Positions 7,699 through 21,341 of a stretch of 64,000 nucleotides of DNA are shown here, one piece after another. Where the stretch lies: positions 346,600 to 410,599 of the forward strand of contig JAFUDT010000003.1 in the NCBI GenBank assembly GCA_017464285.1, read 5' to 3'. The notes under the pieces were generated by a model that did not search any database, was not told the DNA's origin, and was given only the letters and a program-made list of their open reading frames with translations. Each line of letters begins with the position of its first letter. Position 1 is the stretch's first letter. The position numbers and the translations under genes are program-made. Source of the DNA: Bacteroidales bacterium. GTDB lineage: Bacteria; Bacteroidota; Bacteroidia; Bacteroidales; UBA1402.

Positions 7699-10464
7699 AT
7701 GAGCATGAGAAGACTTTTTACATTATCAATCGTGACTGCGCTGGCAGCCTGGTTGCTATGCAGCTGCGGCGAGAGTTGCCGTCCCTTTCATCTGACGGCC
7801 GAATACGATGAAAACCCGCTATTGCTTTCTACAGCCCAGCCTCGGCTGGGCTGGCAGGTGAGAACCTCAGCACAGGACTGGCGGCAGTCGGCCTATGAGA
7901 TCGAGGTCTGCGACAGCCAAGGAACGGTGTGCTGGCAAAGCGGCAGGGTAGAGAGCGACCGCAGCCAGTTGATAGCCTATGCCGGCGAGAAGCTGCTGCC
8001 GGCAGCTGCCTACAGCTGGCGGGTACGCGTCTGGGACAATAAGGGCAACGTTTCGGCCTGGAGCCGTCCGGCCCGGTTCCGCCTGGCTCCTGATAATGCC
8101 TGGCTGGAACAGGCTTCCTGGATAGGTGCCATCACCCGCAGCGACTGCCGTCTGCCCCAGGGCCGCGGCTATGAGGGCAACACGGTCAACCGCAACCAGG
8201 CCATGAAGACGGCCTGGGCCCAGACCGACACGCTTTCGCGCAAGAGCCTCCTGCTGCGCCGCGATTTCGAAGTGAAAAAGGGGCTGCGCGAGGCGATGCT
8301 TTATGTCTCCGGTCTCGGCCACTACGAGCTGACGCTCAACGGAAAGAAAATCGGCGGCGAAGAGTTTGCCCCGCTCTGGAGCGACTACGACAAGACCGTC
8401 TATTATAATGCCTACGATGTCACTGACCGCCTGAAACATAAGAATGCCGTCGGGGTGATGCTGGGCAACGGCTTTTTCAATGTCCAGGGCGGCCGTTACC
8501 GCAAGCTGCTGGTCAGCTTCGGCCCGCCCACCTTGCTCCTGCGTCTGCATCTGCTCTACGAGGACGGCACCGAGGAGGACATCTGCTCCGATGCCCAATG
8601 GCGCTACGATTTCAGCCCCGTCACCTTCAACTGCATCTACGGCGGCGAGGACTACGACGCTACCCGCGAACAGCCCGGCTGGGACTCTTACGGCTACGAG
8701 GCGGCAGGCTGGCGGCCCGTGGTGCTGCAGGAAGCCCCCCTGGGGCAGCTCCGCCCCCAGACGGCTCCCGGGGTGCGCATTGCCGAGCGTTACGACATAC
8801 AGTCTTATTGGTACAAGACCCTGCAGGGTGAACGCCGGCGCGGTCAGCCCGCCGAGCCCTCACGGCAGGTCTGCGTGCTGGACATGGGGCAGAACCTGGC
8901 CGGTTTCCCGGAGTTTACCGTCAAGGGACAGCGCGGACAGCGTTTCCGTCTGGTCGTGGGCGAATCGCTGGGCCGTGACAGTGTGGTCAACCAGAGCCAG
9001 AGCGGCAGCCCTCATTATTATGAATACACGCTCAAGGGCGGACCATCGGAGAGCTGGCACCCGCGTTTCTCCTACTACGGTTTTCGCTACATCCGTATCG
9101 AGGGGGCCGTCCTCAAGGGGGAACCCAATCCCGACCAGTTGCCCGTCATCGAGAAGATCCAGTCCTGCTTCATCTACAATTCGGCAGCTGTCAAGGGGCA
9201 TTTCGCCTCCTCCAACGATATTTTCAACGATGTGCACCGTCTCATACAGATGGCTGTGCGCAGTAACATGCAGGCTGTCTTCACCGACTGTCCCCAGCGC
9301 GAAAAACTGGGCTGGCTCGAGCAGGTGCACCTGAACGGCGAGCAGCTGCTCTACAACTACGACCTGAGCCGGCTGTGGCCCAAGGTCATGCAGGACATGG
9401 CCGATGCCCAGTACGACAACGGTCTGGTACCGACCACTGCGCCGATGTACACCGAATTCGGCCGCACCTGGAACGATTCGCCCGAGTGGGGCAGTTCATC
9501 GGTCATCGTGCCGTGGATGTATTATCAGTTCTACGGTGATCTGGAACCGCTCAGGCGTTTCTATCCCATGATGCGTGCCTATGTCGATTATCTGGAGAAC
9601 AGCTCCGACCATCACATCGTCATGCAGGGCCTGGGCGACTGGTACGATTTCGGTCCCAACCGCCCCGGTTTCGCCCAGAACACGCCGGTGCCTTTTGTCG
9701 GCACGGCGCACCTCTATTATGATATCCAGCTGCTGGTCAGGACGGCCCGCCTGCTGGGCTATCAGGAGGATGCCGAGAGCTACACGGCTCTGGGGCAGGA
9801 AGTCTGCAAGGCCTTCCATGAGAAGTATTTTCGCCCGGACAGCAGTATCTATGCCACCGGCAGCCAGGCTTCCTATGCTATTCCGCTCTTTATGGACATG
9901 GTGCCCGAAGGGCATCGTGAAAAGGTCATGCAGCACCTCATCGACGACATTGTCGCACACGGCAACCGCCTGACCACGGGCGAGGTGGGCAACCGCTACC
10001 TGTTCAGCGTGCTGGCCGGCATGGGGCAGAACGAGCTGATGTACAAGATGCACAACCACGAGGAAGTTCCGGGCTACGGCTTCCAGCGCAAATTCGGTGC
10101 CACTACGCTCACCGAGCAGTGGGATCCGCGTCAGGGGGCTTCCTGGAATCATTTCATGCTGGGAGCCATCGACGAATGGTTCTTCAGTTCCCTGGGAGGC
10201 ATCCGTCTGGATCCCGAGCAGCCGGGCGGCCGTCATCTGATTGTCTGTCCGCAGGTGCTGGGCGACATGAAATGGGTCGATTGCTCGACAGCCACTCTGT
10301 ACGGCCCGGTCTCCGTCAAATGGAAACTGACCGGCGACGGGGTCTTTGACATGACACTCAGTCTGCCGGCCAACACGACTGCCCGGGTTGTCCTGCCCGG
10401 AAGCGGAGAAGCTGTCGACGTGGGCAGCGGTCTTCACCATTGGCGGAAGGATATTGATAAATAG
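7699..10464 (+). CDS. Alpha-L-rhamnosidase, GH78 (first copy)
   Basis: A 921-residue lipoprotein (LLCSC, Cys23) that hydrolyses terminal alpha-L-rhamnose. Domain order follows GH78: N-terminal Ig-like segment (PRLGWQVRT, YSWRVRVWD), a rhamnosidase N-domain (LYVSGLGHYELTLNGKKIG), a concanavalin-like domain (CVLDMGQNLAGF) and an alpha/alpha-6 barrel. The barrel carries TDCPQREKLGWLE near residue 529, and a C-terminal beta domain closes the protein. The usual GWTGD of many GH78 members reads GWLEQ here, so specificity may differ. It is the first gene of the glycosidase block; the second ATG (MRR) two codons in is an equal start. Confidence 0.9.
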   Translation: MSMRRLFTLSIVTALAAWLLCSCGESCRPFHLTAEYDENPLLLSTAQPRLGWQVRTSAQDWRQSAYEIEVCDSQGTVCWQSGRVESDRSQLIAYAGEKLLPAAAYSWRVRVWDNKGNVSAWSRPARFRLAPDNAWLEQASWIGAITRSDCRLPQGRGYEGNTVNRNQAMKTAWAQTDTLSRKSLLLRRDFEVKKGLREAMLYVSGLGHYELTLNGKKIGGEEFAPLWSDYDKTVYYNAYDVTDRLKHKNAVGVMLGNGFFNVQGGRYRKLLVSFGPPTLLLRLHLLYEDGTEEDICSDAQWRYDFSPVTFNCIYGGEDYDATREQPGWDSYGYEAAGWRPVVLQEAPLGQLRPQTAPGVRIAERYDIQSYWYKTLQGERRRGQPAEPSRQVCVLDMGQNLAGFPEFTVKGQRGQRFRLVVGESLGRDSVVNQSQSGSPHYYEYTLKGGPSESWHPRFSYYGFRYIRIEGAVLKGEPNPDQLPVIEKIQSCFIYNSAAVKGHFASSNDIFNDVHRLIQMAVRSNMQAVFTDCPQREKLGWLEQVHLNGEQLLYNYDLSRLWPKVMQDMADAQYDNGLVPTTAPMYTEFGRTWNDSPEWGSSSVIVPWMYYQFYGDLEPLRRFYPMMRAYVDYLENSSDHHIVMQGLGDWYDFGPNRPGFAQNTPVPFVGTAHLYYDIQLLVRTARLLGYQEDAESYTALGQEVCKAFHEKYFRPDSSIYATGSQASYAIPLFMDMVPEGHREKVMQHLIDDIVAHGNRLTTGEVGNRYLFSVLAGMGQNELMYKMHNHEEVPGYGFQRKFGATTLTEQWDPRQGASWNHFMLGAIDEWFFSSLGGIRLDPEQPGGRHLIVCPQVLGDMKWVDCSTATLYGPVSVKWKLTGDGVFDMTLSLPANTTARVVLPGSGEAVDVGSGLHHWRKDIDK

Positions 10465-10497
10465 TTGATGATTAATAATTTATAAAGCTTTACTATT

Positions 10498-11916
10498 ATG
10501 CGTAAATGGATGACAGGCATCTTGGCCGTGCTGATGATGACGGCCTGCGCCAACAAGAATGAACTGCCCTGGGACAACGGACGCCTCAAGGTCGATCCCA
10601 GCGGCTGCTATCTGCAGTTTGAAAACGGCAAACCCTTCTTCTGGCAGGGAGAAACCGGCTGGCTGCTGCCCGAGCGCCTCAACCGCGAGGATGCCGAGTA
10701 TTATCTGGAGGCCTGCCGTGTGGCCGGGTTCAACGTCGTTCAGGTGCAGACCATCAACGGGGTGCCGGCACGCAACGTCTACCGCCAGCTGTCCCATCCG
10801 GCCGGCTACGACTTCAGCCAGGTCAACCGCGACAGCAGCTACGGTTACTGGGACCACATGGACTATATCATCGAGACGGCGGCCTCCAAGGGTATCTACA
10901 TCGGTATGGTCTGCATCTGGGGCGGTCTGGTCAAGAGCGGCCGCATGGACGTGGAGCAGGCCAAGGCCTACGGCACCTTCCTGGCCGAGCGCTACAAGAA
11001 GCATCCCAACATTGTCTGGATTATCGGCGGCGACATCTACGGCGACGTACAGACCGAGGTTTGGGAGACCCTGGCACGTACCATCAAGTCGATCGATAAA
11101 AACCATCTGATGACCTTCCATCCCTTTGGACGCACCCTGTCGTCGATTTGGTTCCACGATGCCGACTGGCTGGATTTCAATATGTTCCAAAGCGGTCACC
11201 GCAACTATGGCCAGAGCATGGGCATGGGCAACCGCAACGGACGGCGCGAAATCCTTCCCGATTCGACCGAAGAGGACAACTGGCGCTATGTCGAGCTGGC
11301 CCGCTCTTACCAGCCCATGAAGCCGGTGGTGGACGGCGAGCCCTCCTATGAAGGTATTCCTTACGGTCTGCACGACTATTCCCTGCCGCGCTGGAAGGAC
11401 TATGATGTCCGCCGCTATGCCTACTGGTCGGTTTTTGCCGGCTCCTTCGGCCACACCTACGGTAACAATTCCATCATGCAGATGCACTCCGGACGCGGTG
11501 TGGGTGCCTACGGCGCCACCGAGCATTGGAAGGACGCCCTCAAGAATCCGGGCTTTTCGCAGATGCAGTATATCAAGAAACTCATCCTGGCCTTCCCCTT
11601 CTTTGAAAGAGTGCCCGACCAGTCGGTGCTGGTCGGCGAGAACGGCACGCACTATAAGCATTTGCAGGCCACCCGCGGCAAGGACTACATCCTGGTCTAT
11701 GACTATGCTGCCGTGCCCATCAGCCTGGATCTGACCAAGATCAGCGGCGAGAAGAAATCGGCCTGGTGGTATTCGCCCGTCGATGGCAGCCTGAGCTTTA
11801 TCGGCGAGTTTGGCAACGGGGTGCAGACTTTCAGCTATGAGCCGGCCGCCGAACATGACGACCGTGTGCTGGTGGTGGCCGATGCCGCTACCCATTATAC
11901 CGATGCTTTGAAGTAA
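10498..11916 (+). CDS. GH140-type glycosidase (DUF4038; apiosidase-like) lipoprotein
   Basis: A 472-residue lipoprotein (MMTAC, Cys17) with a (beta/alpha)8 barrel of the DUF4038 family. The N-terminal YLQFENGKPFFWQGETGW is typical of the family. GGDIYGD near residue 180 and VVDGEPSYEGIPY near residue 281 carry the likely acid/base Asp and nucleophile Glu. A short C-terminal beta domain ends the protein. Characterised GH140 enzymes release the apiose-linked disaccharide from the rhamnogalacturonan-II backbone. That role is inferred; DUF4038 also holds untested members. It lies 33 nt after the first GH78 gene. Confidence 0.8.
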   Translation: MRKWMTGILAVLMMTACANKNELPWDNGRLKVDPSGCYLQFENGKPFFWQGETGWLLPERLNREDAEYYLEACRVAGFNVVQVQTINGVPARNVYRQLSHPAGYDFSQVNRDSSYGYWDHMDYIIETAASKGIYIGMVCIWGGLVKSGRMDVEQAKAYGTFLAERYKKHPNIVWIIGGDIYGDVQTEVWETLARTIKSIDKNHLMTFHPFGRTLSSIWFHDADWLDFNMFQSGHRNYGQSMGMGNRNGRREILPDSTEEDNWRYVELARSYQPMKPVVDGEPSYEGIPYGLHDYSLPRWKDYDVRRYAYWSVFAGSFGHTYGNNSIMQMHSGRGVGAYGATEHWKDALKNPGFSQMQYIKKLILAFPFFERVPDQSVLVGENGTHYKHLQATRGKDYILVYDYAAVPISLDLTKISGEKKSAWWYSPVDGSLSFIGEFGNGVQTFSYEPAAEHDDRVLVVADAATHYTDALK

Positions 11917-11935
11917 GAATCCTCTTGATTTGACG

Positions 11936-14698
11936 ATGATGAAGAAATATGCTATCCTGTTGGGTCTTGCAGCCATGCTGCTGTGGTCCTGCGGTAACGA
12001 AAAATACGGTCCTGAGGCTGTCCAGGTGACCCGCCTCACTTGTGAACAGCGTGTCAACCCCATTGGTGTGGGCACGGAAACACCCCGCCTGAGCTGGCAG
12101 CTCCGGAGTGACAAGCAAGGAGTCTGCCAGACGGCTTATCGTCTGCTGGTGGCTTCCTCCAAGGAAAAGCTTGCCGCCGGAGAGGCCGACATCTGGGACT
12201 CGGGCAGAATCTCCGGCGACCAGTCGCTGCTGGTGCCCTATGCCGGACCGGATTTGCTGGCCAATACCTATTATCATTGGAAGGTACAGGTCTGGACCAA
12301 TGTGACCAATGCCTGCAGTGAAAGTGAACCGGCTCTGTGGATGACGGCTCTCAAAACCGAGAAGGACTGGCGTTCGAGCCAGTGGATCGGCCTGGATGCC
12401 GCCATGCCCTGGGACGATGAGACTTCTCATGCCCGTCTGTCGGCCCGTTATCTGAGGACAGATTTCTTCACCAGGGGTGAAGTGGAGCAGGCCACGGTGC
12501 ATATCGCCGGTCTGGGTCTTTACGAGCTCTGGATCAACGGACAGCGTATCGGCGACCAGGTGATGGCTCCCATGCCTTCCGAATATCGCAAGCACATCAT
12601 GTACAACAGTTTTGATGTGACTTCCCAGATCCGGAATGGCGGCAATGCCGTAGGGGTGATTCTGGGCAACGGCCGCTACTACGCCATGCGTCAGCACTAC
12701 AAACCATACAAATGGACCCAGTACGGTTACCCCAAGCTGCGTTTCGTGATGGACATCCGCTACCGTGACGGCCGGACGCAGTCGGTGGTGAGCAATACGA
12801 CCTGGCGTCTGAATGCCGACGGCCCCATCATCTCCAACAACGAGTTCGACGGGGAGGAATATGATGCCCGCAAAGAGTTCCAGGGCTGGAGCGAGCCGGG
12901 CTTTGCCGGTGCCCGCCAGTGGCGTCCGGCCGAACGGGTGAGTGTGCCGGCTGCTGTGCTGGTGGCCCAGCCTGCCGAGCCGATGAGGGTGGTACAGACT
13001 TTGCAGCCCCAGTCTATCAAGCAGCTCAACGCCCGTACCTATATCATGGATATGGGACAGAATATGACCGGTTGGATCCGCCTGAAAGTCAAGGGTGAGA
13101 AGGGTCGTACAGTGACTCTGCGCTTCGCCGAGGCCTTGCTTGAGGACGGCAGCCTGAGCATGGCCAACCTGCGCGATGCCAAGGTGACCGACAAATACAC
13201 GCTCAAGGGCGATCCTCAGGGCGAGGAGTGGGCCCCCCGCTTCGTGACCCACGGTTTTCAGTTCGTCGAGATTACCGATTGGCCCGGCCAGCCCAGGCTG
13301 GAGGACTTTGTCGGTGAGTTCGTCTGCGATGACATGGAGGCCACCGGCCGCTTCGAATGCTCGTCCGAGGTGCTCAATGCCACGGTGAATAATGCTTGGT
13401 GGAGTATCCGAGGCAACTATAAGGGGATGCCTGTGGATTGTCCGCAGCGCAACGAACGCCAGCCTTGGCTGGGCGACCGTACGATGGGCTCCTACGGCGA
13501 GAGCTTCCTGTTCAACAATGCCTGCTTCTACGGCAAGTGGATGCAGGATATCGAGGACGCACAGCGCTGGGACGGTGCCATTCCCGATGTGGCTCCTGCC
13601 TACTGGAACTATTATTCCGATGACATCACCTGGCCGGCCGCCTATTTCTTCACCTGTGACATGCTCTACCGGCAGTTCGGCGACCTGGCCCCCATGGCCC
13701 GCCATTTCAGCTCGATGAAGCGGTTTATGGATTATATGCGTACCTATTACCATCAGTCTTCGACCGGCCTGATGACGGCCGACAAGTATGGCGACTGGTG
13801 CATGCCCACCGAGAAGCCCGAAATCATCCATTCTTCGGCTCCCGACCGCATCACCGACGGCCATCTCATCGCCACTGCCTATTTCTACGGCCTGTATCGT
13901 CAGATGGTTCATTACGCCTCCCTGCTGGACCGCGAAGAGGATGTGGCTGGCTACAGTCTTTATGCCGACAGCCTTAAAACGGCCTTCCATCGCAACTTCT
14001 ACGATAAGGAGAGCGGCGGCTACAGCAACAACACGGTGACGGCCAATCTGCTGGCCCTGGCCTTCGGGCTGGTTCCGGAAGAATGCAAGGCCGGTGTCGT
14101 GGAGCAGATCCGCAGCAAGATCATGGACACCTACGGCGGAACGATGGCCACGGGTATCATCGGCAACCAGTGGCTCTTCCGGCAGCTGCGCGGGCAAGGA
14201 CTCGGCGAGGTGGCCTGGTTGCTGGCCACCACGACCAAGTACCCGAGTTTCGGCTACATGGTGTCACAGGGGGCTACCTCCATCTGGGAACTCTGGAACG
14301 GCGATACGGCCGCTCCCAGCATGAACTCCCGCAACCATGTCATGCAGCTGGGCGATCTGCTTATCTGGTGCTTCGAAGACTTGGCGGGCATCAAGAATGC
14401 TGCCGACACTCAGGCATTCAAAACTGTTGTTATGAAACCGGACTTCAGCATCGAGGGCCTGACCTGGGTCAAGGCTTCCTACGAAACGCCTTACGGTCCG
14501 GTGAACAGCCGTTGGGAGAAGAAGGACGGACAGATTGTCTGGCAGATCAGTGTGCCGGCCAACGCTTCGGCCAAGGTCTGCCTGCCTTTTGCCAGGAAAC
14601 AGACCACTGTCCAAGGGGCAAGGTATCGTGGACAGCAGGCCGAGGACTGCGTCTGGGAAATCGGATCAGGTAATTATCAATTCAATATAGCATTATGA
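11936..14698 (+). CDS. Alpha-L-rhamnosidase, GH78 (second copy)
   Basis: A 920-residue lipoprotein (LLWSC, Cys19). It has the same GH78 layout as the first copy but is clearly diverged. Signs are PRLSWQLRSD, HIAGLGLYELWINGQRIGD, YIMDMGQNMTGWI, then VDCPQRNERQPWLGDR near residue 499, and SQGATSIWELWNG before the C-terminal beta domain. The WLGDR form keeps the Asp found in standard GH78 motifs. The start chosen is ATG at 11936, 19 nt after the GH140 stop; a TTG six bases upstream is less likely. The stop overlaps the next ATG by 4 nt, indicating translational coupling. Confidence 0.9.
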   Translation: MMKKYAILLGLAAMLLWSCGNEKYGPEAVQVTRLTCEQRVNPIGVGTETPRLSWQLRSDKQGVCQTAYRLLVASSKEKLAAGEADIWDSGRISGDQSLLVPYAGPDLLANTYYHWKVQVWTNVTNACSESEPALWMTALKTEKDWRSSQWIGLDAAMPWDDETSHARLSARYLRTDFFTRGEVEQATVHIAGLGLYELWINGQRIGDQVMAPMPSEYRKHIMYNSFDVTSQIRNGGNAVGVILGNGRYYAMRQHYKPYKWTQYGYPKLRFVMDIRYRDGRTQSVVSNTTWRLNADGPIISNNEFDGEEYDARKEFQGWSEPGFAGARQWRPAERVSVPAAVLVAQPAEPMRVVQTLQPQSIKQLNARTYIMDMGQNMTGWIRLKVKGEKGRTVTLRFAEALLEDGSLSMANLRDAKVTDKYTLKGDPQGEEWAPRFVTHGFQFVEITDWPGQPRLEDFVGEFVCDDMEATGRFECSSEVLNATVNNAWWSIRGNYKGMPVDCPQRNERQPWLGDRTMGSYGESFLFNNACFYGKWMQDIEDAQRWDGAIPDVAPAYWNYYSDDITWPAAYFFTCDMLYRQFGDLAPMARHFSSMKRFMDYMRTYYHQSSTGLMTADKYGDWCMPTEKPEIIHSSAPDRITDGHLIATAYFYGLYRQMVHYASLLDREEDVAGYSLYADSLKTAFHRNFYDKESGGYSNNTVTANLLALAFGLVPEECKAGVVEQIRSKIMDTYGGTMATGIIGNQWLFRQLRGQGLGEVAWLLATTTKYPSFGYMVSQGATSIWELWNGDTAAPSMNSRNHVMQLGDLLIWCFEDLAGIKNAADTQAFKTVVMKPDFSIEGLTWVKASYETPYGPVNSRWEKKDGQIVWQISVPANASAKVCLPFARKQTTVQGARYRGQQAEDCVWEIGSGNYQFNIAL

Positions 14699-16764
14699 GA
14701 AGAAAAGTTGTATTGCTGAGCTGCCTGCTGGCCGGCTCGCTGCTGCTGACGGCCCAGAACAGGGGCATGGTCAATACCTACAACAGCCGGCACGCCAGAA
14801 TCTGGAACGCCGATGTCACTTCCGTGGCCTGGACCGACGGATTCTGGGGAGACCGCTTTGAGGTCTGCCGTGACACCATGGTCCTGAATATGTGGCATAT
14901 CATGAACGACCCCGAACTCTGTCATGCCTACCGCAATCTGGAAATCGCCGCCGGCGAAGCCCAGGGAGACCATCACGGCCCGGCTTTCCACGACGGAGAC
15001 TTCTTCAAGTGGTTCGAGAGCATGGCGGCGGTCTATGCCGTCACCCGTGATCCGGCTCTGGACAAGCTCATGGACAAGATCATCGCCACCATTGCCAAAG
15101 CCCAGCGCGAGGACGGCTATATGCACACCCAGGTGATCATACCCGAACGCAACCGCCGCAAGTCGGCTACCGACAACCGCGGTCTGGTGGGAACGGCCAC
15201 CGGAACGGCCGAGGGCGGAGCCTTCAACAACCGGCTCAATTTCGAGACCTACAATCACGGTCACCTGATGATGGCCGCCTGTGTCCACTACCGTGCCACC
15301 GGCAAGCGTACGCTGCTCGATGTCGCCATCAAGGCCACCGACTTTTTGTACAACTTCTACAAGACGGCTTCGGCCGAACTGGCCCGCAACGCCATCTGCC
15401 CCTCGCATTACATGGGGGTGGTCGAGATGTACCGCGTGACGGGCGATCCGCGTTATCTGGAACTGGCCAGGAACCTGATAGACATACGCGGTATGGTGCA
15501 GAACGGTACAGACGACAACCAGGACCGCGTGCCTTTCCGTGAGCAGATGAATGCCATGGGCCATGCCGTCCGCGCCAACTACCTCTATGCCGGGGTGGCC
15601 GACGTCTATGCCGAGACAGGTGACGAGAGCCTGATGCGCAACCTGGAATCCATCTGGTCTGACATTGTCAACCACAAGATGTACATCACCGGCGGCTGCG
15701 GTGCGCTCTATGACGGCACTTCGCCCGACGGCACCTGCTATACGCCCGATTCCATCCAGAAGGTGCACCAGTCTTACGGCCGGGCCTTCCAGCTGCCCAA
15801 TTCGACAGCCCACAACGAGACCTGTGCCAATATCGGCAACCTGCTGTTCAACTGGCGCATGTTCCAGATCAGCGGAGACGGCAAGTATAACGACATCGTG
15901 GAAAGGGTTCTCTACAACAGCCTCCTGTCGGGTATCAGCCTGGACGGAACCAAGTATTTCTATACCAATCCGCTGCGTCTTTCCGACAAATTCCCCTATG
16001 TGCTGCGCTGGCCCAAGGAGAGAACTCCCTATATCAGCTGTTTCTGCTGCCCGCCCAACACAGTGCGTACCATCTGCGAGGCCCAGAACTATGCCTACGC
16101 CCTGTCTGAGGAGGGTGTCTGGTGCAACCTCTACGGCGGCAGCAAGCTGGACACCCGACTGAAAGACGGTTCTGCCGTCCTCCTGAGCCAGCAGTCGGCC
16201 TATCCCTGGGACGGTGAAGTCAGCATCACTGTGGGCAAAGCCCCGCGCAAAAAGGAAATGTCGATATTCCTGCATATTCCTGCCTGGTGCGACCACTTTA
16301 CGGTCCGGGTGAACGGACAGCCCGTCAAGGCCGTTGCCGATAAGGGCTATGCCTGTGTACGCCGTGTCTGGAAAAAGAACGACGTGCTGCAGCTCAGTCT
16401 GGAAATGAAGGCCAAGCTCATCGAATCCAACCCTCTGCTCGAAGAGACCCGCAACCAGGTGGCCGTCATGCGCGGTCCGGTGGTCTATTGCCTGGAGTCA
16501 AGTGATCTGAACGGTCTGGATATCGACAAAGTGGTCATTCCCGCCTCGGCTTCCTTCCAGCCGGAGATGATTGAAATCGACGGTGCCCCGATGGCCGCTC
16601 TGACGGGCGAGGCCCTCTACCTGGCCGATGACGAGTGGCAGGACACGCTTTACCGCGAGGTGCGCCAGGGTGAGCGCAAGATCCGTGTCCGCCTGATTCC
16701 CTACTATGCCTTCGGCAACCGCGGCCACAGTGAAATGACCGTCTGGATGCCCCTGAACAGATAA
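14695..16764 (+). CDS. GH127 / DUF1680 glycosidase
   Basis: A 689-residue secreted protein (signal peptide ending near SLLLTAQ). The alpha/alpha-6 barrel has the GH127 signature: AHNETCANIGN (acid Glu and first metal Cys) and ISCFCCPPNTVR (C-x-C-C zinc cluster with the proposed Cys nucleophile). A C-terminal beta-sandwich follows. GH127 members are beta-L-arabinofuranosidases, and one Bacteroides member removes aceric acid from rhamnogalacturonan-II. Given the GH140 and rhamnosidase neighbours, the aceric acid activity is a fair guess but not proven. It overlaps the GH78 stop (ATGA). Confidence 0.88.
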   Translation: MRRKVVLLSCLLAGSLLLTAQNRGMVNTYNSRHARIWNADVTSVAWTDGFWGDRFEVCRDTMVLNMWHIMNDPELCHAYRNLEIAAGEAQGDHHGPAFHDGDFFKWFESMAAVYAVTRDPALDKLMDKIIATIAKAQREDGYMHTQVIIPERNRRKSATDNRGLVGTATGTAEGGAFNNRLNFETYNHGHLMMAACVHYRATGKRTLLDVAIKATDFLYNFYKTASAELARNAICPSHYMGVVEMYRVTGDPRYLELARNLIDIRGMVQNGTDDNQDRVPFREQMNAMGHAVRANYLYAGVADVYAETGDESLMRNLESIWSDIVNHKMYITGGCGALYDGTSPDGTCYTPDSIQKVHQSYGRAFQLPNSTAHNETCANIGNLLFNWRMFQISGDGKYNDIVERVLYNSLLSGISLDGTKYFYTNPLRLSDKFPYVLRWPKERTPYISCFCCPPNTVRTICEAQNYAYALSEEGVWCNLYGGSKLDTRLKDGSAVLLSQQSAYPWDGEVSITVGKAPRKKEMSIFLHIPAWCDHFTVRVNGQPVKAVADKGYACVRRVWKKNDVLQLSLEMKAKLIESNPLLEETRNQVAVMRGPVVYCLESSDLNGLDIDKVVIPASASFQPEMIEIDGAPMAALTGEALYLADDEWQDTLYREVRQGERKIRVRLIPYYAFGNRGHSEMTVWMPLNR

Positions 16765-16782
16765 TGTGAAAAACTGCCGACT

Positions 16783-21317
<4,535 letters not shown>

Positions 21318-21341
21318 TCACCCCTCAAACGCACTAAGTCT

